Both the position numbers and the translations under genes were made by a program. The notes beneath the pieces are model-generated. The model was not told the origin of the DNA. It searched no databases and saw only the letters and a list, made by a program, of their open reading frames with translations. A stretch of DNA of 64,000 nt from Lepidonotus clava (lineage: Eukaryota; Annelida; Polychaeta; Phyllodocida; Polynoidae), in the NCBI GenBank assembly GCA_936440205.1, contig OW387134.1, positions 66,057,427-66,121,426 of the forward strand, given 5' to 3'. Below, in pieces: positions 25,045-35,100 of this stretch (position 1 is its first letter; each line of letters starts with the position of its first letter).

Positions 25045-25311
25045 GAGGCTATATTCCGCTATAATATGGTATTCGCTTGTGGCACCATGAAAAAATACAA
25101 GCAAACTGCTGCAAACTTGATCGCGGTAGGGTGCCGCCTGGTGGAATACAGGTGGCCCCTGCTTGCAGCCCCTGCTTTTTTATATAGGTTTTCTATGGAT
25201 TGCTTGTAGTCAGGGATACCAACATCTTGATATTGAAACTGCAAATTGCTTGTGGTGGTCCATTAAAGTGACCGCAAGTGCTACCTACTGCAAAGTGTAA
25301 TATAGCCCTGT
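25045..25311. mobile_element. AGCC-type MITE, decayed
   Basis: The left end AGGCTATATTCCGCTATAAT and the right end GTGTAATATAGCCCT are roughly inverted. Internal CTTGTGG and GCAAGTGC blocks are palindromic. Confidence 0.55.
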
Positions 25312-25802
25312 AGCAAGTCTCACATCTATGAAGCAGAAAAGCAGAGGACCAATGCTTGACATAAAACGCCTTGCAGAGACAGTGCAGATGACTTCCCATA
25401 ACTAAAAATGCGTTTGGTCATCAATGTGATCCATTACTTTCACATTCAAAAGCACCTAGAAAAAATCATTATGTCACATGCATAAAACAACAGTAACCAT
25501 CTAGAGCATAAATTCTAGATTTGTTTTTATAGCCATGTGGTTATGCAAATTACATGGTAAACACACAAAAGTGGTCACGTGGCCACGTCTGCATAATGTC
25601 TAAAAATAAAAAGCATTGGTCGCGTAAATAGTAACCCCTGAAAAGGCAATTATCACACAACGTTACATAGAGCTCAACCATACACTTGTATGCAATAATT
25701 ATGTATTCCCTTATTATAGATCCTCAGAACGTGTCACATCTGCATAGGTTAAAGTCAACTTGTAAGCTTGAAAGCAAATGTCAAAGAGAAAAGTCATTGT
25801 TA

Positions 25803-26017
25803 AGCCCCATACCCACTAAGACATTTTTAAACAATCGGCCAACAGATTGGCACTGAAATCGGTCGATTCTGGGGTAGAATCGGCCGACTTCAGCACCGAT
25901 TCATATCAAACACTACCATTTTAATATGGGATACCTACAGGCGATCACAGGAATCAGCCGATTTTACCGGCGACTGGTTTGCCGATTGTGTAAAAGTGTC
26001 CTAGTGGGTATGGGGCT
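25803..26017. mobile_element. AGCC-family MITE with exact TTA duplication
   Basis: Starts AGCCCCATACCCACTAAG after TTA and ends CCTAGTGGGTATGGGGCT before TTA. The interior arms pair (AATCGGTCGATTCTGG region). Confidence 0.92.
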
Positions 26018-27182
26018 TTAACCATTGGCGCTCACAAAAAGCCACATAACCCTCCTTTATAATAGCGTAATGACCCATAACCTAGAACTACCTACGGCTT
26101 TGTATGGGGGTGGGGTGGGGGCATGTTGATTCTCATCCTTCTAATTTCATGTCAGTCTGAGTAAGTAGTCTTTTGTATCTATATAACACATGTTTCCTCC
26201 TTGTCTTATATTCAAAACAAATAAGCAGTATAGGAGTAGAATCGCGGACATGTAATTGGTTAAAGGCATGTAGCAATCTAAACAAAATGCAAAATATATT
26301 AATGCTGGGCTATTAGTAACCAACGCCAAATAGCCTGTATATTATAATAGAAATTCCACGAGCTAGGTTGTATGCAAATATATCCTATGTACATAATTAC
26401 GATCTTGTTCCTCTGGCAGTCAAACTAAAGAGCCATAGTAAACATTGGTAGAAAGTACAAATAAGTGAAACTCTAATGAGGTGTAAGCACACCAAATCCT
26501 CATAGACTGAAAAGGTTACTAAGTATACATCTTGCCTGCATGGCAGATAACCACCACTCTTTTGGACTATATCCAGAATCCCACAAAAGTATCATAACCT
26601 CTCTGTACAACATGAACTTTTGGGATCGATCTTTGTTTACATTAGCTTATCTGCAGTGGCCCATTGCACAATGAACGATCATAAGAGCGACAACTTTGAT
26701 CACCTTGTTGCGAAACCTCTCTTAAATGCTTTCTAGTGGATGAAGTTAAATTCTGTGTATTGATATGATAGTTATAATGGGACAATTCATGTCTACAACA
26801 GTATGATTATACTCTAAAAATCACAGGTAGTGATAAGTATACTAAATATGTTTTTATCGTGTGTGAAAAATGGTCGGAAAGCGATCGTTTTGGATAAGGA
26901 AATGGTTTGTTGTAGGACTATGTTGGTTGATACGATCGGTATTGTGCAACTGGCCACAGTGTTAAGCTCTTTGAATGGTTGTTAGGAAAACACCTTTGGC
27001 CATAACAAAATAGCCCTGACCCCAGCGTGGCCCAGAGTAGTGAATGTACTTTGGTCCTTGGATCCCCGCCCATGTATATCATCAAACAAAGCTCACTTCA
27101 GGAGGATCACAAAAGAGAATCACTCACCATACACGCATGTAATATTCATTAAGTGGCCGATCTCCTCCTGGACGGATAATTA
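26018..27182. other. No gene seen
   Basis: AT-rich single-copy-looking sequence; no exon or element boundary was supported. Confidence 0.5.
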
Positions 27183-27402
27183 AGCCCTGTTTCCACCAGC
27201 CAATTTTACTACCGATTTAAAAAAAATAAAAAAACGGCAGTGGGATTATTGGTTAATCTTGAACATGTTATGTACCATAAGAATGAGGTTTTAATTCTCT
27301 TTCAAGTGGTATGTGTGATATAATCTTTTGTGAAATTACCAGTGAAAGTATAACAAATTACCAAATTATCGGCAGTCAAAATCGGCTGGGGGAAACCAGG
27401 CT
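27183..27402. mobile_element. AGCC-family MITE (TTTCCACC type)
   Basis: The left AGCCCTGTTTCCACCAGCC follows TTA; the right end is TCGGCTGGGGGAAACCAGGCT. The interior matches 9106. Confidence 0.85.
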
Positions 27403-27779
27403 AAAGGCTGCAGTATGGGCTTTCACCACCTCCACTGTAGACAGCTGGGTGGGAGGGGGGGGGGGGCTACAATATGTCTTATCATCATATCCACTGGCAA
27501 CCCCTAGGTGAAGGGTAGGGCTAAAGTATAGGCCCTCTTACATCTATAAATGCGACCTGAGCTATTACAGGCGATTCACATACGTTACGAAAAAATTGAT
27601 ATTGTTTAAAAATTACCAAATTAGAGTTTTTCACACAAGTGTAACAAAGAATTGTATTTCTATTGTGTGCAACTTCTCTGCAACATCATCATATCGCACC
27701 CATATCGCATAATGTAAAATACTCTTTTGGCCTATCACCGCTAGGAGGGAGGAGGCAGCCCAAAGTACGATGGGTCATA

Positions 27780-28345
27780 ACAAGAACCTTCAGGTGATAT
27801 ACATATGGTTGAATCATGAATCGACATGTATAAGAGGTACCTCAGGGAGGGCAGCGAGGGCTTGGGTGATTTCCTTCTAGGGAAATACATTTAAAATAGC
27901 TTTTTAATGAGGTCAATTGCAATTCAAGACGAAGGATAGTGCGAACCATCTCAGTTGCAGTGAAGCTATACCCAATACTGGGCGCATGGTTCTATGAGAG
28001 TTGGAGGGGACAGCCCCCATGTGGGAGGTACCTCAGGGAGGCCGGCAAGGGAATGGCCGGTTCGTTTTTGTAGGAAAAAAATGGAATGGGTTCTTTATAA
28101 GGTCAATTACAATTTGTGAAGAGGGATAATGTGAACCATCTATGAAAAAGTCAGTCATAAGAGGATCCTGTATGTGATATTCTTGGACTATGAATTAAAG
28201 TATATTGGAGGTACCTTAGGGAGAGCAGCGAGGGCCTGGGCGGTTCTCTCCTGGGGAAAAAAGGAAGAGGTTTTAATTAGGCCAATAGCAATTTGGGAAG
28301 AGGGATAACGAGAACCGCCTCAGATAAAGGGAAGATACACCTGGT
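27780..28345. repeat. Three-copy diverged tandem repeat, ~187 bp
   Basis: GGAGGTACCTYAGGGAG recurs near 27834, 28025 and 28207. Each copy continues with GAGGTCAATTGCAATT-like and AAGAGGGATAANGNGAACC blocks. Confidence 0.8.
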
Positions 28346-28566
28346 GCTAGGCGTATGGTACTCTGGGGTGGCGTGGGGCGGATGTGTACATCATTCATAC
28401 GTGGCGGTTGTAAAGCAACCATTAGCCTTCATAGTAAGGGAGGCCTATTCATATGTAAATGGCCCATGGAGGAGAAGACCCTCTTTGGTGCAGCATACAA
28501 GGCGCCGTATTCATTAAGGGGCCCCTGGGAGGGGTCGACGATTGGTACACCCCATACATAAGAAAG
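28346..28566. other. No gene seen
   Basis: Unique sequence between the tandem repeat and the next MITE. Overlapping 67-74 aa frames are not supported. Confidence 0.45.
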
Positions 28567-28776
28567 AGCATATTCCACTTTCCGATGTTTCTCCCAATTT
28601 TCACAGCGGCAGTATAAATATGGGCTAATCATTATACATGTTACATATCTTTAGAAGGGATTTCGAATTCTCTTTCAAATGATATGTCACGTGCATGGGT
28701 ATTTGTTATATTTCTTATTACAATTTAGAAATTGCCAAATTTGCAGAAGTCAAAATCGCCTAGTGGAATACAGGCT
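28567..28776. mobile_element. AGCC-type MITE
   Basis: Left AGAGCATATTCCACTTTCCG and right CGCCTAGTGGAATACAGGCT. The interior is of the ATTTCGAATTCTCTTTCAAA type. Confidence 0.82.
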
Positions 28777-29141
28777 TCATGAGTAGGCAGATATTGCCAA
28801 TTCGAGACGGACCCATCGTGTGTATGTCCCATCGAAAAAGGGAACAGCAGAGGGAAATAAATAACGCTTTTCACACACACAGAGGAGGGTGCATAAGGCG
28901 TATAGCATCCATACAACATGGTATATACCCTCAAAGAATAGCAGGCTCTGGGAGTAGAGGTGGTTGCCCTGGACGGAAACCATGGTACACAAGGGGAAGT
29001 ATTCAGCAGCTGTTATCCCCGCCAAGACTCCCATACTAAATGGGATTCTTCTTATTGCCCTAGTTTCACCCAGGAGGTAGACATGTCTGATGGCGCCGTG
29101 TTACCCTTGCACAACTCCATCCAACCCTTAGCCCTACTCGC

Positions 29142-29512
29142 CAATTCTCCCTACCACGGATAGCAAATTTCTTGTGTTGTACCTGCAGGTTAGCCTAGAT
29201 CAGATTGCATGCTGAGTAATATGTCGACAAGACCCAAGGCTTTAGCACAGGGATTTTCAGAAATCTTATCCTTACTCGTAGTTAAAGATGTTGAAAAATT
29301 TGCAAACTTATTTTTGTAATTAATTTTGTGTTCAAATACACTTCATATTATTTTCTAAATTGTTTGAACATTTACTCGTTATTGGTGTAGATATAACAAT
29401 TCTTTGTTAATTTTCTATAGTATTTCAAGGGGATTTGTCGACAAAATCAGCTGAAATTAGCCTGCAGGTGCTTAAAATACTGGAAATCAGCTATCCGTGG
29501 TAGGGAGAATTG
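29142..29512. mobile_element. TCTCCC-ended MITE, copy 2
   Basis: The first and last 23 bp are perfect inverted repeats (beginning CAATTCTCCCTACC and ending GGTAGGGAGAATTG). Subterminal ACCTGCAGGTTAGCC / GCCTGCAGGTGC blocks match copy 1 at 11461. Confidence 0.88.
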
Positions 29513-29955
29513 CGAAGCTTCTCATATATAATTATGCTGTATATATTTATGCTATACCGTCGCCTACTAACTATTCCCGATCCAAGGCGATTTTTAGGTT
29601 TGATATAACCAACGATAGTACAAAGGAGCTACAATGTTTTTGATATAACAATGACACAGAAATATATTTCTTCATAAAGAGTAGTGATTTCTGAAGACCA
29701 GCAGCAAAATGGATAAGGGGCTTACAACAAAATAGTCTGTAGGCCTGACTGCTCGCTACTCTTACATACACATGTACTTTGGGAATGGTAGGTCTAACAA
29801 CAAACAAGGGCCGGGACATAAGGGGAGATGCTGGGAGGTGGTTGGTCTGAGACACAGATGAGGGCACGTTACTCCATGACGGACTCCCGGATGTAACTGT
29901 CTGTTCAAAGAAAGATGGCGTCGGGTGGAGGCGGTATCCTTCCAAACCACACTTA
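29513..29955. other. No gene seen
   Basis: A 124-aa minus-strand frame (29571-29945) has no recognisable domain and no splice context; I do not call it. Confidence 0.4.
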
Positions 29956-30261
29956 AGCTGTAATTACACTATGCGTCGCGTCTGCATTCGCGTCGGGTTG
30001 CGTTGCCCAACGTGTCTGATTCGCGTTAGGGCTGTATTAAAGCCATATTACACTATGCGTGTGGTCGCGTTGCACACCAACGCCACCCAACGCGAAGTAT
30101 ATTATACTAGGCGTTTTGGGGTATATTCCCCAACGCGAATATGTTTTTATATATTACATTTCGCGTTGTGCAAAAAGATTTGCGTTTGCTGTGCACATTG
30201 GCAAAAACGCGTACGAAACGGCCCCAACGCGAACCAGCCGACGCATAGTATAATACGGCCT
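29956..30261. mobile_element. TTACACTATGCG MITE inserted in a related one
   Basis: 30041-30261 is complete: AGCCATATTACACTATGCG after TAA, ACGCATAGTATAATACGGCCT before TAA. Directly upstream, 29956-30037 is the left part of a second copy (AGCTGTAATTACACTATGCG). Confidence 0.85.
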
Positions 30262-31009
30262 TAAGCCACCAATATGTATGGAGAATACCGTCTTATATGG
30301 ACCAGGCAGGTTGTCCGGTCTCCCCTCTAAGTCCTGTAATTTCATCCGCACTTTTGATTTCCTTCGGATCTCTAGCGTAGATATGGCAGTAGATTGCCCA
30401 TTGGAAATGAAACCTTGAGGAATATCAGCTGCACATGTAAAGGAAATAGGACTTGTAAAGATTATTATAGTAAGTTTTTATTTGTGTAGGCCTGCCAATG
30501 AGTTGGGATGTGGATTTATATCGATCCATCCTTCGGTTCAAGGTTTCTAAAAAAGGGTTCACTGCGCAGCCTCTTGAAAAGAGTGTATAGTAATTTCTTC
30601 TTTAAATGGTTTGTTTAGCATCTCCAGGAATAGAATTCATATATGAAAAAGTGGAAACATTTTTGAACGTATGGTACTTGCAAGTAGCGTATGAATATAA
30701 CAAATTGAAGGCTGTGTGCTTGGGGCTATATAGGAAATGAAAGATGGTGATACCTGAGGGAAATGTATCGAGATAAACCTTGAGTTGTATGTGAGATTGA
30801 ACCTGTCATTCGGAGTATTGCAACCTCTGTTTACACATGGGGAAAAGGTTACAGGATCATGTACGTGTGGGTAAAGTGCAGATTGGAAATTGAAGCTGCA
30901 ATGTCTCGTCGTTTTATAGGATATTTGAAATGGCGATATTTGCGAGCAATATAGACCGCCAATACCGTGAGTCAGTTGAACCACATTTAAGATATTGCAC
31001 ACTTGTTAA
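30262..31009. other. No gene seen
   Basis: A 121-aa minus frame at 30637-31002 shows no family signature. Nothing else is supported. Confidence 0.45.
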
Positions 31010-31220
31010 AGCAGTATTCCACTAGGCGGTTCCGACTTTCGGAACTTTGGTCATTTCTAAATTATCATTAAAAATTTGAAAGGAACCCTCACATGTTACA
31101 TATCATCTGAAAGGGAATATGAAATCCTTTCTAATGACATATAACATGTCTATGATAAACCATAATTTCAACTGCCAATTTTTGAAATCGGCAGTAAAAT
31201 CGCCTAGTGGATTTCAGCCT
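31010..31220. mobile_element. AGCC-type MITE, palindromic
   Basis: Starts AGCAGTATTCCACTAGGCGG after TAA and ends CGCCTAGTGGATTTCAGCC. The interior contains both the sense and reverse forms of TTTCTAATGACATATAACATG. Confidence 0.82.
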
Positions 31221-31764
31221 TCACTTGCAAGTATTACAGGAAAGTGAGTCTATGACCTTTAAGAGAAGTTTTAATTCCGATCTAATCGAATCCATATTAC
31301 TAATGAAACGACAAGAAGTGAGGGGAATTGAAACTTTTGTTTTTATCCTCAGTTAGCATTCCGAGTATGATGACCTTAACAGAATGCTTCAATTTGACGC
31401 ATGAAATACGTTTTCCCCAGAATTGTACCGAAGATATGGCACAATACTATTTGGCATAGGTAGAAAGTTATTTTGTCTAGGTAAAGCCCAGTACTAAGCT
31501 AGGCATATGATATGTTACCTAGTGACATCATTGAGACAAGAAATTCAGATCTGGACCTTGGCATTCAGCTTCCCTCCAATATGCCTCATACTATTCATAT
31601 CCCTTCCTTTGAATGGAAAAACATTAAGAAGCTTATGTCTAGCAGACAAAAAAGAGAATAAAAAACGCTTTCTAATGGCATATAACATGTTTCTGGTTAA
31701 CTTAAATTCCCACTGCCGATTTTTTAAATCGGTAGTAGGATTGGCTGGTGGAAACAGGGCTTAA
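31221..31764. other. No gene; MITE right half at the end
   Basis: About 31655-31761 is the right half of a TTTCCACC-type MITE (CTTTCTAATGGCATATAACA to GGAAACAGGGCT). The rest is unassigned. Confidence 0.5.
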
Positions 31765-32033
31765 AGGCCATATTCCACATACCGAAAATGCGGGCTGCCG
31801 CTATTGACCCTCACCATGGCAACGTTCTTTACCGGCGGCCTGTACTTTCGGTGGACTTTCGGCGGCCGAAAGTGCATTCGGCGGTCAAAAGTGCATTATC
31901 GGCGGCCGTTATATTATTGGCTGGAAATATTTACCAACATGTTCGTAAATGTTATCGTCAGTGATGCCGATTATTGCCGAAATTGTATCAGCATCAAATC
32001 TGCAACGCACTTTCGGTATGTGGAATTCGGCCT
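31765..32033. mobile_element. AGGCC MITE with exact TAA duplication
   Basis: Starts AGGCCATATTCCACATACCG after TAA and ends CGGTATGTGGAATTCGGCCT before TAA. The interior has repeated TTTCGGCGGCCG-type blocks. It ends about 108 bp before the first recognised ADAM10 exon. Halves of the same type lie at 2920 and 40040. Confidence 0.9.
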
Positions 32034-32141
32034 TAATTCATAACAAATAACCCTTTGCCAAATAAAGCTTTCCCTGTTTTGGAGGCCATCGTGCCTGTAC
32101 ATACTCTTGTCTAACCTCTCTCCCTCTCCTTCAACCCTCAG

Positions 32142-35100
32142 CATGATCCGGAGACGGTGGAGTGTTCGCCTGGTGGAGAGCCAGGGAACTACATCATGTT
32201 TGCCAGGGCGACCTCCGGCGACAAGCCAAACAACAACAAGTTCTCGGCCTGCAGCAAAGCCAGCATGGCTACAGTGATGGAGGCCAAGGCTCGCCACACT
32301 TCAGGATGTTTCATCAGTGAGCAAATCTTACTTGCACATTTTTATCCAGTTTCGGAAATCGTTAGTATGAATGTTACATACCATTCAGAAGGATTTTGAA
32401 TTGTCTTTCAAATGGTATGTAGCATGTGTGGGTTTCTGTAATGTTTCTGTTATAGTTGATAAATTCCCAGCTGTGAAAACGGTCAAGTCTAATACAGGCT
32501 ACAGTGATGGAGGCCAAGGCTCGCCACACTTCAGGATGTTTCATCAGTGAGCAAAACTTACTTCCTCATTTTTATCCAGTTTCGGAAATCGTTAGTATGA
32601 ATGTTACATACCATTAGAAAGGATTTTGAATTGTCTTTCAAATGGTATGTAGCATGCGTGGGTTTCTGTAATATTTCTGTAATATTATTGTATAAATTCC
32701 CAGTCGTGAAAACTGTCAAGTCTAATACAGTGATGGAGGCCAAGGCTCGCCACACTTCAGGATGTTTCATCAGTGAGCAAAACTTACTTACAGATTTTTA
32801 TCCAGTTACGGAAATCGTTAGTAAGAATGTTACATACCATTAGAAAGGATTTTGAGTTGTCTTTTAAATGGTATGTAGCATGCATGGGTTTCTGTGATAT
32901 TTCTGTAATATTTGATAAATTCCCAGTCGTCAAAACCGCCAAGTCGAATACAGGCTACAGTGATGGAGGCTAAGGCTCGCCATACTTCAGGATGTTTCAT
33001 CAGTGAGCAAAGCTTACTTACACATTTTTATCCAGTTTCGGAAATCGTTAGTATGAATGTTACATACCATAAGAAAGGATTTTGAATTGCCCTTCAAATG
33101 GTATGTAGCATGCGTGGGTTTCTGTAATATTTCTGTAATATTTGATAAATTCCCAGTCGTGAAAACTGAGTTACAGCTTGATAAAACTTTCTGTTTTGGT
33201 TAGGTCTCACCCTTCCAGAAAAATAATGCAACAGTTATGTGACATTTTGGTAAGTAACACACAAACCAAAAAGATATGGTTGCATAATGTGACCATTATG
33301 TCGCACCTTGGCTGGGAAGCTACTGGAAGTAAGTGGTTTGACTGAACATGTAAACAGCCTCTAACACTCACTTATTTACAGTCTTGTCAATAGATAAACC
33401 TTTTTAAGGGCTGTGTAAATTCACAAAATACTCAATAATGCAGCTGCCAAGGGTCTGGGGTTTCCCTAAAAGTGTTTGCATACATGCATGTGCTTTCCGG
33501 GAAAAGTACATTTCTCGGAAGAGGTTTTATATATTTATGGCTACACGCTACTTGTGCAAATCACAGTTTGCGGAAGTTTAAGTAACTATATCCAAGCATC
33601 GGTTCCACAGACTTGGAATGTCGGATCCAATAAAAGTATCTTCAAAAAGAAAATGAAATATAAGCAAGGTATGTTTCAGCAACATCCCCTTGTCCTCAAA
33701 GGTCCATTGCACGATAAGTCACAATATAGCAAATGATATCATTTTAATTTGTTCCACAAACAGATGCAGCATCAAAATAGTATTTAAAAATCTAAAATGC
33801 TCAAAAATTCAATTTTGGCAGTAGAATAGACAGAAATCAACAAGACTCATCATAACAGCGACTTCATTGATTCTTTACATTGCTGCATTATGCAAGAGGC
33901 CGCAGTGACCCTTTGCACAATGAGTTTCGAAACACCGAAATTAATTTTCTTAACAATACCCAGAAATGTCATTTACCTAATAACTATCTATATGTTGTCA
34001 ATTATTATTGGTTTTTGGGCCCCTTTAACCCACACTACCATGTTCCCACTCCCTCAGCTCCGACAACGGCAATCTGTGGCAAGAGGTGATTGAGCCTGGG
34101 GAGGAGTGTCAAAATAACTGCTTCTAACCTTACGCTTTTATCTAACTGTACATCTTTACCTTGTTCTATAGATCTACCAGGCAAGAAACAGATGTTTTTG
34201 TATTTTGATAATACAGTTGACAATTTACTAGTTGAGGATGTCTGAAAACCCCACTTTGTTTTTAAACACATTTTATATTTTCTGTAGAATAAAAATTGTT
34301 CCTTTGAGATCTAGTCTCGATCTGTTTATATTTCAAAAATCAGTCTAAAATTCCATGCAGTTACAAAGATCTGTTGAAAATTACCCCCATAGACTTAAAA
34401 CTGGCTCAAGATATCAATCTCTCCAGCCTCTGGGGGATTCTCCTCTGCATGTAGTCTCACGTGAGTTACTTTGATGCCTTTAATATATCCATTTCCAAAA
34501 AGGCTATACCCGAATTTACTTGGAGAGTGGAGCGCAGTGGCAGGATTTTAATAGCTGATTAAGAAAAATGAGGATTGTCCCCCATTCATCTATAGTAGAG
34601 CATGTTGTAGTGTGCGGCGGGAATTTCCCCACTATGATTTCTTATCAAATGTACATGCACTTTTTAAAAACTTATGTAACTTTTTCATACTTTACATCAA
34701 AATATTTCTGAAATCAATATAACATATGGCCATGTTTTATATACCAATAGAGAGGGAAAATTGTGTAGTATCTATAGATATAAAGATCAATGATATGGGA
34801 TGAAAAGTAATAATTTAGCATACAAAAACCATGCAGAAGGCCTGAATTTTTCAAGTTTTTGGGTTGTTTCTTGCCTGGTAGATCTTTAACCTATTCCTCC
34901 CTGCCACCTCAGATCCGAAGAAAGCCATCTTTGGAAACGGGGTGGAGGAGCCTGGGGAGGAGTGTGACTGTGGCTTGAAGGATCAGTGTCATAATGACTG
35001 CCACTACCCTTGTGATTTATTTAACTGTGCATCTTTACCCTGTACTAACCTATTCCTCTCCGCCCCCTCAGCTCCAAGGACGGCCATCTGTGGCAACGAG

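Noticed and set aside
29571-29945. 124-aa minus-strand frame
   Set aside because: No recognisable family or supporting signals; comparable frames are expected by chance in this much DNA.
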